Positions 1 through 8,813 of a DNA stretch of 64,000 nt are shown one piece after another (the stretch's first letter is position 1; every line of letters starts with the position of its first letter). The DNA comes from Alteromonas hispanica (lineage in GTDB: Bacteria > Pseudomonadota > Gammaproteobacteria > Enterobacterales > Alteromonadaceae). A model generated the notes under the pieces. It made no database searches. It was not told where the DNA came from and was given only the letters and a program-made list of their open reading frames with translations. Both the position numbers and the translations under genes were made by a program. The stretch is from NCBI RefSeq assembly GCF_010500915.1, contig NZ_JAAAWP010000003.1, positions 124,001 to 188,000 of the forward strand, in the 5' to 3' direction.

Positions 1-534
1 ATCGGCTGTAGTGATATGCTCAAACACCACTTTTAATTCTGGAAAGGCCGCAGTGATACGCGATAAATGTGTGTCGATAAACACTTTTTCGCGATCGAAG
101 ATATCAATGTGGCTTTCGGTAACTTCGCCGTGAATAAGGAGTAAAAGCCCCTGCTCTTGCATGGCTTCAAAAACTGGGTAAAGCGCCTCAATGCCCTTTA
201 CGGCAGCATCTGAGTTTGTTGTTGCTCCCGCAGGATAGAGTTTACACGCTGTAACACCTGCTTTTTTCGCGTCTATAATATCTTGCGGCGATGTTTCATT
301 GGTTAAAAACAATGTCATTAGCGGCTCGAAGGTACTGCCTTTTGGACGAGCGGCTTCAATACGCGCTTTGTACTCCATCGCCATTGAGGCATTGACAACC
401 GGGGGCACTAAATTAGGCATGACAATGGCACGTTGAAAGCAACGCGCTGTCGCAGGAACGGTTTCTTCCAGCATTTCATTATCACGAAAGTGCAGATGCC
501 AATCATCAGGAGTGGTAATAGTTAACGTTTGCAT
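1..534 (-). CDS. pyrC: Dihydroorotase PyrC, N-terminal part (runs off the left edge)
   Basis: Zinc amidohydrolase that cyclises N-carbamoyl-aspartate to dihydroorotate in pyrimidine synthesis. The first 178 residues are present; the family is about 345 long, so roughly half lies beyond the window. Metal ligands sit where E. coli PyrC has them within a few residues: HxH in DDWHLHFRD (H13, H15), the carboxylated lysine in CKLYPAG (K98), H135 in LIHGE and H173 in FEH. The ATG at 534 aligns with the family start; an in-frame ATG at 549 would add five residues (MRELG), but the purine-rich GAGAA in front of 534 favours the shorter form. It appears monocistronic here. Confidence 0.93.
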   Translation of the reverse strand, partial: MQTLTITTPDDWHLHFRDNEMLEETVPATARCFQRAIVMPNLVPPVVNASMAMEYKARIEAARPKGSTFEPLMTLFLTNETSPQDIIDAKKAGVTACKLYPAGATTNSDAAVKGIEALYPVFEAMQEQGLLLLIHGEVTESHIDIFDREKVFIDTHLSRITAAFPELKVVFEHITTAD

Positions 535-623
535 GCCTAATTCTCTCATTACTTAAAAACGGTTTTGTATTCTGTTGCCCAACGTATTCTGTAACGTTTA
601 GCGTTACAGCAAGTGTCGGTGGA

Positions 624-1181
624 CTAAGATTTCTTGGTATATGCCGCGATAATAACAATGCGCGTGCCATTTACTTTACCTTCAATGTGCAAAGGGTTAT
701 CACAGAGGCTTATTCCCCTCACGGGTGTACCGCGCTTAGCGGTAAAGCCTGCACCTTTCACATTTAAGTCTTTCACTAAATGCACATTATCGCCGGTCTG
801 AAGGGCCGTTCCATTGCAATCTAGCGTTGCATCTCGCTCAATGAGCCCTGCTTCAGCCCAGGTTCTCGCATCGTCATCTAGGTACATCATGTCTAATGCA
901 TCTTGCGCCCACGTTTCACTACTTAAACGAGACAGCATTCTATAAGCAACCACCTGTACCGCTTGAGTTGGCGACCACATTGCGTCATTGAGACAGCGCC
1001 AGTGAAGAGGATCTAAGCTCTCTTCACCTTCAAATTTTGAGCGGCAGGTACCACAGGTAAAGATAGCGCTTCCGGCAGTTTCATCTGGTGATTCGGGCAC
1101 CATGTAAACTTCGGTTTCAGAGGTAGAATTACACAGTTCACAGGCATTGTTTGCTCTTGCTATTACGGCGTCTTGAAGCAC
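624..1181 (-). CDS. PhnA/YjdM-domain protein with N-terminal zinc ribbon
   Basis: 185-residue protein with two visible parts. Residues 10-50 hold two Cys pairs (CELC and CGTC), a PhnA-type zinc ribbon. The last 65 residues are a PhnA domain: GDNVHLVKDLNVKGAG, a KRGTPV turn and HIEGKVNG, closely matching E. coli YjdM. Despite the name PhnA, this family is not phosphonoacetate hydrolase and its role is unknown. E. coli YjdM is about 111 residues; the extra stretch here lies between ribbon and domain. Translation starts at GTG 1181 behind a weak GAGA. The neighbours pyrC and blc give no functional hint. Confidence 0.82.
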   Translation of the reverse strand: MLQDAVIARANNACELCNSTSETEVYMVPESPDETAGSAIFTCGTCRSKFEGEESLDPLHWRCLNDAMWSPTQAVQVVAYRMLSRLSSETWAQDALDMMYLDDDARTWAEAGLIERDATLDCNGTALQTGDNVHLVKDLNVKGAGFTAKRGTPVRGISLCDNPLHIEGKVNGTRIVIIAAYTKKS

Positions 1182-1379
1182 AATTTAGATCTCAAAAATA
1201 AATTGTGTGCAATGATAGCATATTTTGATGACTATGATGCCAGCAACGAAGTAAGGCTTTTCGCTACAACTATAAGTATTTTTCGTCAGCCAATAACACT
1301 GACTACCCGACATTTACATTTTCGACGTGTTATCGCAGCTTTGTCATGTAAGGTAATACTATTGGTAAAACAGCGCCGT

Positions 1380-1913
1380 CTATTGGCTGTTTTGGTCGAC
1401 CCAGATCAGTTTTTCAGTGTCGTAACCCGCGTTTTCTGCAAACGACATTAACTCGGCTAACACATTGTCTGGCAGCGTTTTAGTTCTTGCGAGTAGCCAC
1501 AAGTAGTCTCTATCAGGACCTGTTACCAGTGCATACTGATAATTGGCTTTGTCGAGCTTCATCACTACATAACTTGCGTAGAACGGCCCAAAAAATGAGA
1601 CTTTAAGGTGTGCTGTAGTAGCTTCGTCTACGAAATACGCTGTTCCTTCTGCTTCTTCCCACTTTCCGGTGTCAGAGGCGTAGCCCTTGTTCACGACTTT
1701 AACGCCGCCATCATCTCGCATAGAGTATGTGGCAGTCACCTGAGTTAACCCCTCTTCAAAACTATGATCGTATCGCGCAAGCTCATACCATTGACCGAGA
1801 TACCGCTGAAGTTCAAACCCCTGTACGGGTTTCACACCGTCCGGCACGCTCGTACAACTTGCAAGCAAAGCAACAATAATAACAAGTAAAGGCCATCGTA
1901 AACTTAAGCGCAT
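1380..1913 (-). CDS. blc: Outer-membrane lipocalin (Blc-like lipoprotein)
   Basis: 177 residues. The N-terminus is a lipoprotein signal: RWPLL, a hydrophobic stretch, then LLASC, with C20 as the expected lipidated cysteine. The lipocalin signature GQWYELARYDHSFEEGL follows near residue 41, and VDQNSQ closes the chain. Bacterial lipocalins such as E. coli Blc are small outer-membrane lipoproteins that bind fatty acids or lysophospholipids and are usually stress induced. Length fits the family (177 in E. coli). The gene stands alone on the minus strand; its 228-bp upstream region is shared with the divergent aldo/keto reductase. Confidence 0.9.
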   Translation of the reverse strand: MRLSLRWPLLVIIVALLASCTSVPDGVKPVQGFELQRYLGQWYELARYDHSFEEGLTQVTATYSMRDDGGVKVVNKGYASDTGKWEEAEGTAYFVDEATTAHLKVSFFGPFYASYVVMKLDKANYQYALVTGPDRDYLWLLARTKTLPDNVLAELMSFAENAGYDTEKLIWVDQNSQ

Positions 1914-2141
1914 GGTAAATTCCTTAGTTCATACGTATTCATAGTGTTAGGTGTCGTATCTATCACCGCATTCATCCATACACCGCTTTTATTAAGCGAG
2001 TATCGGCGTTATTGTATCTTACAATATCATCATTCAATACGTTCCCGTAGTTTGAGGAACATGTCTTTAGCTTGTTCTTTTAGACAGCTACTTATCATCC
2101 TTTTTAGATGATTTTTTACATAAACTTTTTTGGATAAAGCA

Positions 2142-3092
2142 ATGCAAACCTACTTTCCTAATGCCAGCAGAATGGTCTATGGCTGTATGGGGCTTGGCGG
2201 AGGCTGGAACAACAACCCGGTAACGTCTGGCGATGTCAGCAACACTCACGCCATCATCAACAAGGCTCTAGAGCTTAACATTAATGTGTTTGATCACGCC
2301 GATATTTATACTTTCGGAAAAGCCGAAAGCGTGTTTGGTCAGGTGTTAAAAGCAAATCCATCACTTAGAGAGCAGATGACTATTCAGTCTAAGTGTGCCA
2401 TACGCTTTGAAGATGAATTAGGCCCAAAACGTTACGACTTTTCAGCCAATTGGATAAACGCCTCTGTTGAGGGAATTCTATCGCGATTAAACATAGAGCA
2501 ACTAGACGTACTGCTACTTCATCGCCCAGACCCTTTAATGGAACTGCATGAAGTGGCCAACTGCTTAGCCCAGTTACAGCAGCAAGGTAAGATAAAGCAC
2601 GTTGGCGTGTCGAATATGCACGGACACCAAATTGCTTTTTTACAATCAGCACTCTCAACCCCCATCGTTGCTAACCAGCTGGAAATGAGCTTGGGCTTTA
2701 GAGATTGGTTAGAAGACGGTATTACCACTAACAGTGTGGCAAATAGAAACATTGGCTATGCTGCGGGCACACTCGAGCATTGCATGTTAAACAACGTTCA
2801 GCTTCAGGCTTGGGGTAGTATCGCGCAGGGTCGTTATACAGGTGCAGCAACATCTAGTGAAGCAGATAGGAATACTGCAGAGTTAGTGAAGCGTTTAGCC
2901 AGTGAATACCAAACCACGCCAGAAGCGATTGTGCTTGGCTGGTTAATGAGACACCCAGCCAATATACAGCCTGTGCTGGGCACAACTAACCTCTCACGAT
3001 TAGAGGCGTGTAAAGAAGCTGAAAGCATTTCTTTATCTCGCGAACACTGGTACGCCCTTGTTGAAGCCGCACGAGGACAGGAAGTTCCCTAA
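2142..3092 (+). CDS. Aldo/keto reductase, YdhF-like
   Basis: 316-residue NADPH-dependent oxidoreductase with a TIM-barrel fold. The catalytic tetrad of the superfamily is visible: D51 and Y56 in FDHADIYTFG, K84 in QSKCAIR, and H127 in LLLHRPDP. The C-terminal VLGWLMRHPANIQPVLGT block is typical of the YdhF branch. The substrate cannot be deduced. The ATG at 2142 is preferred over an in-frame TTG at 2130 because GGAT lies about 7 nt before it. A small AU-rich hairpin (arms 2094-2099 and 2107-2112) followed by a T run sits just upstream and could attenuate transcription. The VOC gene follows 79 bp downstream on the same strand. Confidence 0.88.
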   Translation: MQTYFPNASRMVYGCMGLGGGWNNNPVTSGDVSNTHAIINKALELNINVFDHADIYTFGKAESVFGQVLKANPSLREQMTIQSKCAIRFEDELGPKRYDFSANWINASVEGILSRLNIEQLDVLLLHRPDPLMELHEVANCLAQLQQQGKIKHVGVSNMHGHQIAFLQSALSTPIVANQLEMSLGFRDWLEDGITTNSVANRNIGYAAGTLEHCMLNNVQLQAWGSIAQGRYTGAATSSEADRNTAELVKRLASEYQTTPEAIVLGWLMRHPANIQPVLGTTNLSRLEACKEAESISLSREHWYALVEAARGQEVP

Positions 3093-3171
3093 CGCGGGCT
3101 CATAACGCGTGCTTTTACAATACCGAAGCACACTTAACGGCACACAAAAGCACTAGACAAAGGATACTGCT

Positions 3172-3555
3172 ATGCTGAATGGGTTTCATCATGTCGCTAT
3201 TATTTGTAGCGACTACCCACGTTCAAAACATTTCTATACCAAAGTTTTAGGTTTTAAGATAATCGCTGAGAATTATCGAGACGCCAGAGACTCGTACAAA
3301 TGCGACCTCGCGCTTCCCGATGGTAGCCAAATAGAGCTGTTTTCGTTTCCCAGTGCGCCAACTCGCCCCTCTCGGCCTGAGGCGCAGGGATTGAGACATT
3401 TAGCCTTTAAGGTGAATAATTTAGATTCAACGATAAAAAAATTAGCGGAAAGTGGAGTTGAGTGTGAACCTGTTCGTGTAGATGAATATACCGGCAAACG
3501 CTTTACGTTCTTCCAAGACCCTGATGAATTACCGCTAGAGCTTTATGAACTATAG
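3172..3555 (+). CDS. VOC-fold (glyoxalase-like) protein, YaeR/GloA2 type
   Basis: 127 residues making two beta-alpha-beta-beta-beta modules of the vicinal oxygen chelate fold. Likely metal ligands are H6/H7 in GFHHVAI, E56 in SQIELFSF, H75 in GLRHLAFKV and E123 in LPLELYEL, the pattern of glyoxalase I relatives. The closest E. coli match by motif is YaeR, whose substrate is not known. AAGGA precedes the ATG at 3172. Probably co-transcribed with the preceding aldo/keto reductase; both could deal with reactive carbonyls, but that is inference from position and family only. Confidence 0.85.
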   Translation: MLNGFHHVAIICSDYPRSKHFYTKVLGFKIIAENYRDARDSYKCDLALPDGSQIELFSFPSAPTRPSRPEAQGLRHLAFKVNNLDSTIKKLAESGVECEPVRVDEYTGKRFTFFQDPDELPLELYEL

Positions 3556-3659
3556 ATTTAAATAGATATTTTTATAGTCGGGCTTTTAGTCGGGATTGAG
3601 CCGAGGTTTCAATAGGTCTTATCAATCAAGGCTTAAGTAGTTTTGTAGTAGATAAAAAA

Positions 3660-3693
3660 GGCGCCAAATCATCATTTGGCGCCTATGTTTTTT
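3660..3693. terminator. Bidirectional intrinsic terminator
   Basis: Perfect 10-bp stem GGCGCCAAAT / ATTTGGCGCC with a CATC loop, flanked by an A-run on the left and TATGTTTTTT on the right. It lies between the converging VOC and MFS genes and can serve both. Confidence 0.88.
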
Positions 3694-3726
3694 AAAGCTC
3701 ATGTCACTAAGTACAAGCTTCTACAA

Positions 3727-4998
3727 TTAGGAGTTACTGTATTCAGACGCTTCTATTTCAGCTAATCGCTTTTGCGTTGGGTTTTTAACAAAGTTATACA
3801 CCATACCAACAAACAAAATAGCGGCAAATGCTGTTGCTACCATAAACCCGTATTTTGCATCTCCACCATTGGCGTCGCTAACCAGACCCATTATAAACGG
3901 CCCAGCGGCGGCTCCCGCAGCAGTGAAAAATAATATTACCCCCGCGACACTGCCGTGCTGATTTTTGGGAAAACAGCTAATACCTTTAGAATTAAATGTG
4001 GGGTAAATAACCGACATGAAAATACCCGTTAGTGGGAATAGATAGAGCGCAACCTGTTTGCCTCCCATCAAGCCAAGGCCAAAACAAAGTACGATAGCTC
4101 CACTGAACAGCATAAGTACTAACGCCCAGTTAAAGTGAGACATCATCCAAATTCCAACAAAGCGACCTGCTGCACGCAGAATAAAGAACGCAGTGACAGA
4201 GTAGATGGCCAATGTTTGACTAAAACCTTGGGTGTAACAATCGTATGTTGCTCTCAATGTAGAGGCGTCACACACTAAGTAACTTGGCATCCAAACATAA
4301 ATCGCGCTTTCTGCCGCAACGTACAAAAACGCACCTATAGAAAAACCAAGCGCGTATGGGTTTTTTACCAACGACAAACTTTGGATAACAGAGACTTTTT
4401 TTACTTCGTCACCTTGCTCACGTGTATAGTTCGGATATTTCACGAACAATGCACCAACGATAAGTACCGTACATACACCACCTGCAATCACGTATAGCCA
4501 CTGCCACGCAACACCTTGATGAATAAGATACGCAACAATTAAAGGGCCGATAATAGCGCCAACACCAAAGAAAGCCTCTGCACCATTCATGGTAGATGTG
4601 TGCTGTTTGGTCGACGACGATATATCACCAATAAGAGCAAGAGCGCCTGTTTTAAATACACCAACGGCAACACCCGACAAACTCATTAAACTCACTATCA
4701 GCATGAAATCGTCGGCAATTAAAAAGCTATAACACGCAACGCCAAATATACCTAACCCCATAATAATGGTAGGTTTACGACCTATTTTATCAGCTAAAAA
4801 GCCTAGAAAAAGACCTGAGAGTGCTATGCCCAACATGGGAAGTGAGTGCATAAGACTTGCTTGTGCATTAGTGACAGAAAACGCCACCTTAACTTCTTTA
4901 ATAATTTCACCTACAGAGTCTGATGTCATGGCGAACATCATAAACATGAGGTAAGTTAACCATCTTATGATTCTGCTATTTGGATCCTGATTGGACAT
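3727..4998 (-). CDS. Major facilitator superfamily transporter
   Basis: 423 residues with about 12 hydrophobic segments in two halves. The conserved loop 2-3 motif reads GFLADKIGRKP around residue 70. The second half contains GAFLYVAAESAIYVWMPSYL, and a short cysteine-bearing loop (VCDASTLRATYDCYTQ) lies between two of its helices, which is unusual. The gene is divergent from amylosucrase across 242 bp, so a sugar (sucrose or a product) is a reasonable guess as substrate. Nothing in the sequence itself proves it. Confidence 0.8.
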   Translation of the reverse strand: MSNQDPNSRIIRWLTYLMFMMFAMTSDSVGEIIKEVKVAFSVTNAQASLMHSLPMLGIALSGLFLGFLADKIGRKPTIIMGLGIFGVACYSFLIADDFMLIVSLMSLSGVAVGVFKTGALALIGDISSSTKQHTSTMNGAEAFFGVGAIIGPLIVAYLIHQGVAWQWLYVIAGGVCTVLIVGALFVKYPNYTREQGDEVKKVSVIQSLSLVKNPYALGFSIGAFLYVAAESAIYVWMPSYLVCDASTLRATYDCYTQGFSQTLAIYSVTAFFILRAAGRFVGIWMMSHFNWALVLMLFSGAIVLCFGLGLMGGKQVALYLFPLTGIFMSVIYPTFNSKGISCFPKNQHGSVAGVILFFTAAGAAAGPFIMGLVSDANGGDAKYGFMVATAFAAILFVGMVYNFVKNPTQKRLAEIEASEYSNS

Positions 4999-5124
4999 AG
5001 TAAGTCTCGCAAAAATACCGCTATTAACGCCTATAATTAAGCCTACTCATGTTATACCGCCATTTTCATATATTAGTAATAGACTTTTTGACGAATACAT
5101 ACACAAGTTTATTTGATAAAATAA

Positions 5125-5138
5125 CTTAATCGTTTAAG
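5125..5138. promoter_or_regulatory. CG-centred palindrome in the MFS/amylosucrase divergent region
   Basis: CTTAATCGTTTAAG, a 14-bp palindrome with one mismatch centred on CG, the geometry of many LacI/GalR-family operators. It lies between the two divergent starts (4998 and 5241). Function is inferred from position and shape only. Confidence 0.4.
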
Positions 5139-5240
5139 ATAAAAGTTAACAGAATTTAAAATCGCTGTAAACTCGTTAATCATTATCTTTAGTTAAACGC
5201 AACAGAACAGTCGTAATTGCGTAACATATTGGAGCCACCT

Positions 5241-7193
5241 ATGAGCTATGCTGCTGACGTGAATGTTTGTCTAGACCGCATCTTGGAATCAACCGATTTG
5301 TCAGGTTTGACGAAGAAAGACGCAACACTATTTACCAAACGTCTAGAAGCGCATTTCCCGTCGCTTTTTGAAAAGTATACTTACGTTTACGGCCACCAGT
5401 ATGACTGCTATTACCATTTACAAAAACTGGTAGAAACGTTAAGAGATGGCATTAAGAAAAGAAAGCCGGCGCTTAAAAAACTTGATGAAAATCGTCTCAA
5501 ATCACCGCTGTGGTACCGCGACGAGAATCAGGTGGGTTTAGCTTGCTATGTAGACTTAATGGGCCCAACCCTTAACGATTTACACAAGCGAATTCCTTAC
5601 TACAAGGCTCTTGGGGTCACCTACCTTCACCTTATGCCTCTATACGACGCACCGGCTGGCGACAGCGACGGTGGATACGCAGTTTCTGATTACCGTAAGG
5701 TAAATCCTATTCTTGGTACCACGGAAGATCTTGAAAAGCTTGCAGACGCGCTACTTAAGGAAGGCATAAACTTAGTTCTAGATTTTGTATTTAATCATAC
5801 TTCTGATGAGCACAGATGGGCAAAAGCTGCGTTAGAAGGTGAAAGGCAGTATCAGAATTACTATTACATGTACGATGACAGAACTATTCCTGACCAATAC
5901 GAGCAAACCTTACGAGAGATATTTCCTCAAGTTCGCCGCGGCAGCTTTACGTTCAATGAGCAAATGCAAAAATGGGTTTGGACCACGTTTAATAGCTTTC
6001 AATGGGATTTAAACTACAGTAACCCTGAAGTGTTTAATGCCATAACTTCTGAAATGTTATTCCTCGCTAATATCGGGTCAGCCGCGCTTCGTCTCGACGC
6101 TCTGGCATTTATTTGGAAGGAAATGGGCACAAACTGTGAAAATCAGGAAAAAGCCCACGTATTAATTCAAGCTTTTACCTGCTGCTTAGAAATTGCTGCT
6201 CCTGCGGTTGTCTTCAAGTCTGAGGCTATTGTTCACCCAGATGAAGTAAATAAGTACATTGGTAGCGAAGAATGTAAGCTATCTTACAACCCGTTACTTA
6301 TGGCGCTGTTATGGAATAGCTTGGCTACCAGAAAAACCCGATTATTAACTCGCTCTATGCAGAAAAGCTTTCCTATCGCAGACGACTGCACTTGGGTTAA
6401 CTATGTGCGTTGCCACGACGATATTGGTTGGACGTTTGACGATAACGTAGCGCAAGAGCTTGGCATTAATGGGCACGACCATCGCTTCTTCTTGAATCAA
6501 TTCTTTACAGGTCGTTTTGAAGGCAGTTTCGCCAACGGCGTTCCCTTTGCGGAAAACCCGTCAAACGGAGACTGTCGAGTCTGTGGTTCACTTGCATCGC
6601 TGTGTGGCCTTGAAAGCGCACTACAAAATGGCGATAGCAAAGGTGTTGAAGAGGCTGTAAGTCGTATGTTGCTACTTTACGGCATAACTTTTAGCATCGG
6701 TGGTATCCCGCTTCTCTATTCTAGCGACGAAATTGCCAAACTTAACGACTACAGCTATCGCGATGATGAAACCAAACAACACGATGACCGCTGGGTAAAT
6801 AGAATTGCCGTTACGCCAGAAGATATTTCCCTCGCAATGGGAGAAGTTAATCGTGAGCTAAGTCAGCAAGAAGAAGCAAGCGTTAACGTCTTTAACGGCC
6901 TTCAGCGTATGTTAGAAATACGCAAGAACAATGCTGTTTTTGGAAAGGCAAAAACCTTCATCTTAGAGGCAAGCAACCAACATTGTTTTGCTTTTTTAAG
7001 AGAAAACGAACACGGTGAAAAGCTACTAGTGTTGAGCAACTTCAGTGAATACCCTCAACAGGTAGATGGCGAAATATTAACAACGCTTGGCCGCAATCCG
7101 GGTGAAGATTTACTTTCTAACATGCACTTCAAAGGCGACGAATCTGTAATTACACTGCGTCCATTCCAGCAACTATGGATTAAGGGCGCCTAA
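5241..7193 (+). CDS. Amylosucrase (GH13_4)
   Basis: 650-residue glucosyltransferase that splits sucrose and builds alpha-1,4-glucan, releasing fructose. With the ATG at 5241 (GGAG 6 nt upstream) the catalytic residues fall at the same numbers as in Neisseria polysaccharea amylosucrase: nucleophile D286 (LRLDALAFIWK), acid/base E328 (FKSEAIVHP) and D393 (CHDDIGWTF). Other family blocks are DGGYAVSDYRKV, LDFVFNHTSDEH and SFANGVPF. There is no signal peptide, so the enzyme is cytoplasmic and imported sucrose is expected. Choosing the upstream TTG 5217 would spoil the RBS spacing. The fructose it frees could feed the fructokinase at 19.6-20.5 kb. Confidence 0.93.
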   Translation: MSYAADVNVCLDRILESTDLSGLTKKDATLFTKRLEAHFPSLFEKYTYVYGHQYDCYYHLQKLVETLRDGIKKRKPALKKLDENRLKSPLWYRDENQVGLACYVDLMGPTLNDLHKRIPYYKALGVTYLHLMPLYDAPAGDSDGGYAVSDYRKVNPILGTTEDLEKLADALLKEGINLVLDFVFNHTSDEHRWAKAALEGERQYQNYYYMYDDRTIPDQYEQTLREIFPQVRRGSFTFNEQMQKWVWTTFNSFQWDLNYSNPEVFNAITSEMLFLANIGSAALRLDALAFIWKEMGTNCENQEKAHVLIQAFTCCLEIAAPAVVFKSEAIVHPDEVNKYIGSEECKLSYNPLLMALLWNSLATRKTRLLTRSMQKSFPIADDCTWVNYVRCHDDIGWTFDDNVAQELGINGHDHRFFLNQFFTGRFEGSFANGVPFAENPSNGDCRVCGSLASLCGLESALQNGDSKGVEEAVSRMLLLYGITFSIGGIPLLYSSDEIAKLNDYSYRDDETKQHDDRWVNRIAVTPEDISLAMGEVNRELSQQEEASVNVFNGLQRMLEIRKNNAVFGKAKTFILEASNQHCFAFLRENEHGEKLLVLSNFSEYPQQVDGEILTTLGRNPGEDLLSNMHFKGDESVITLRPFQQLWIKGA

Positions 7194-7229
7194 TACATAC
7201 TGAAAAAATGTGTTTGGCTTCTTTGGCTT

Positions 7230-7316
7230 CTTTTGATACCAGCGTCAAAAGCAAGAGGTGAGGCGCAGAACTCCTCAACAAAACAACGTGCTAGACCGGT
7301 GAAACGCTGGTCTAGC
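7230..7316 (+). other. Cluster of small hairpins in the amylosucrase 3' region
   Basis: At least two clear stem-loops follow the stop codon. CTTTTGA / TCAAAAG uses arms 7230-7236 and 7245-7251. GCTAGACC / GGTCTAGC uses arms 7290-7297 and 7309-7316. A weaker GAGG / CCTC pairing lies between. No U-run follows, so a simple intrinsic terminator is unlikely. The region may stabilise or process the 3' end. Confidence 0.35.
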
Positions 7317-7454
7317 ATTCATGTTAAATTAGCGCATAAATCGCGTTGCTTCTAATATCGAAACAATCAAAAACTCGTCGTAAATAATTGAAAATTATAT
7401 TTCCAGCAAGTATTTAGCTTTTTTACTATTTTTTCAGGAAAAAAGACGCATTCA

Positions 7455-7516
7455 CGCTATACTTTAGTATAAAGCCGGCTTATTAAAATAACCGAATGAG
7501 CGGTGTAGCGTTTTTT
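7455..7516 (+). terminator. Candidate terminator/attenuator before the CPXCG gene
   Basis: CGCTATAC (7455-7462) pairs with GTGTAGCG (7503-7510), eight pairs with one G-U wobble, and TTTTTT follows directly. The enclosed segment has its own hairpin (CGGcTTAT / ATAACCG). This sits in the 446-bp gap between amylosucrase and the small cysteine-rich gene. TATACTTTAGTATA inside it could instead be a -10 region, so its role is ambiguous. Confidence 0.4.
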
Positions 7517-7639
7517 AAAATAGTGAGGTTTGCTGGCTAGCTTAGAGGCACTAGTACTTTAATAGGAGTTAAATAGGAAATCACGGCAAATGTGGGAATG
7601 GCGTGAAATATGGATATCATTATGGAGAAGGAAATTAAG

Positions 7640-7849
7640 ATGCACGGCGAAAGCAGTCTTGAATATATGTGTCCCCATTGCGGGGCAATAAACACCTGCC
7701 AAATTGGTATACTTAAAGAAATGTATATCGAACAATTTGACGCTTGCGTTGGCTGTAAGAAGCATTTAAGTCTTACACCAGCAGACGGTATTGGCGGCAG
7801 AGTGAATCTTGTTATTGATGCAGTAGAATCGGACAATCGCTACAGATAG
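7640..7849 (+). CDS. Small CPXCG-motif cysteine-rich protein
   Basis: 69 residues starting MHGESSLEY. Two Cys pairs, CPHCG and CVGC, are spaced as in the CPXCG family of bacterial small proteins, probably binding one zinc. A conserved acidic/aromatic segment precedes the second pair and a beta-rich tail (GGRVNLVIDAVE) follows. No function is known for the family. The start is set by AGGA 7 nt before the ATG at 7640; in-frame ATGs at 7610 and 7622 would lengthen it to 79 or 75 residues but have poorer ribosome sites. It is monocistronic with its own terminator. Confidence 0.75.
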   Translation: MHGESSLEYMCPHCGAINTCQIGILKEMYIEQFDACVGCKKHLSLTPADGIGGRVNLVIDAVESDNRYR

Positions 7850-7900
7850 TAAAATTGATAAGTACAATCTGCGCTGCAAAAATCTGAGAAGCTAAAATTA

Positions 7901-7939
7901 AAAAAACCGCCTAGTAGTGAATGATACAGGCGGTTTTTT
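7901..7939. terminator. Bidirectional intrinsic terminator
   Basis: AAAAAACCGCCT pairs perfectly with AGGCGGTTTTTT (12 bp, about 15-nt loop). It separates the converging CPXCG gene and folE. Confidence 0.88.
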
Positions 7940-7964
7940 GTGTTGTCTTAGTTAGGCACTTAAA

Positions 7965-8651
7965 TTAATTAGCAAAGAAATCCCGTCTCAACTCGCTATC
8001 GGTAAGAAACTTTCCGCCTAGTGCCGATGTTTTAGTGTACGAGTTAGTGTCTTTTATTCCTCGTGCCTTAACGCAATAATGAGTTGCATTAATCGACACC
8101 GCCACATCGTCTGTTCTCGCAAGCGTTTGAATAGCCACCAGCACCTGCTGAGTTAAGCGTTCCTGGACTTGCGGGCGCTGCGCAAAAAAGCTCACTAAGC
8201 GATTAATTTTAGACAATCCAATAACAGTGTCGTTAGGGATGTAAGACACCGTAGCCGTTCCATCAATCGTCACAAAATGATGTTCACATGTACTGGTCAA
8301 ACTGATATCTGAGACCTGAACAGGCTGGTCAATCTGCATTTTATTTTCGATCGCAGTAATCTTAGGAAACTTCCTGTAGTCTAAGCCACCGAAAATCTCA
8401 TTGACGTACATTTTGGCAATGCGCTTTGGCGTATCACATAAACTGTCGTCCTCTAAATCTAGGCCAAGCGTTTCCATGATGTCTCGCATCGCACTTTCAA
8501 TCCGCGTACGCTTTTGTTCATCACTAAGATTATTAGAAACCATAGGCGTCTCTAGCCCTTTAGTCTCTAGAACTTCTCGTACACGTCTCGCTGAATCAGA
8601 TAGTGAGGGGTCTAGTGCATCGCGCACAATTACCGCTTCTTTTGCTAACAT
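7965..8651 (-). CDS. folE: GTP cyclohydrolase I, FolE
   Basis: Converts GTP to dihydroneopterin triphosphate, the first step to folate and pterin cofactors. 228 residues from the ATG at 8651. The zinc/catalytic blocks [25 protein letters not shown] and [10 protein letters not shown] match E. coli FolE (222 residues). A GTG at 8693 would add a 14-residue lysine-rich leader, but it has a weak ribosome site, whereas GGAT lies about 8 nt before 8651. Divergent from folM, with which it would supply dihydromonapterin precursors. The intergenic region carries two inverted repeats. Confidence 0.95.
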   Translation of the reverse strand: MLAKEAVIVRDALDPSLSDSARRVREVLETKGLETPMVSNNLSDEQKRTRIESAMRDIMETLGLDLEDDSLCDTPKRIAKMYVNEIFGGLDYRKFPKITAIENKMQIDQPVQVSDISLTSTCEHHFVTIDGTATVSYIPNDTVIGLSKINRLVSFFAQRPQVQERLTQQVLVAIQTLARTDDVAVSINATHYCVKARGIKDTNSYTKTSALGGKFLTDSELRRDFFAN

Positions 8652-8716
8652 TGGATTATCCGTATTTGACTTCTTTTTTGAACTTTTACGCACATCAATG
8701 CGTTAGAGATCGATTA

Positions 8717-8776
8717 GGCAGTAAAATGACTTTTTTTTAATGTCATTGCCTTACAACATGAGATTGTCTCACAATC
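8717..8776. promoter_or_regulatory. Two inverted repeats between folE and folM
   Basis: The first pairs AATGAC (8725-8730) with GTCATT (8742-8747), extended by GGCA/TGCC with a bulge. The second is GATTGT-CTC-ACAATC (8762-8776). They fill the 160-bp divergent region and could be operators for joint control. The regulator is not known. Confidence 0.4.
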
Positions 8777-8813
8777 GTTATATCACTTTAATTTCAACAT
8801 ATTAGGAAACACC

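Noticed and set aside
1173-1451. 92-codon plus ORF between PhnA gene and lipocalin
   Set aside because: Overlaps both genes antisense and has no ribosome site; hydrophobic/Arg-rich composition looks random.
5125-5138. Same operator as at the fructokinase/ROK locus
   Set aside because: The arms differ (CTTAAT versus TGCATTAAATCAA), so shared control is not supported.
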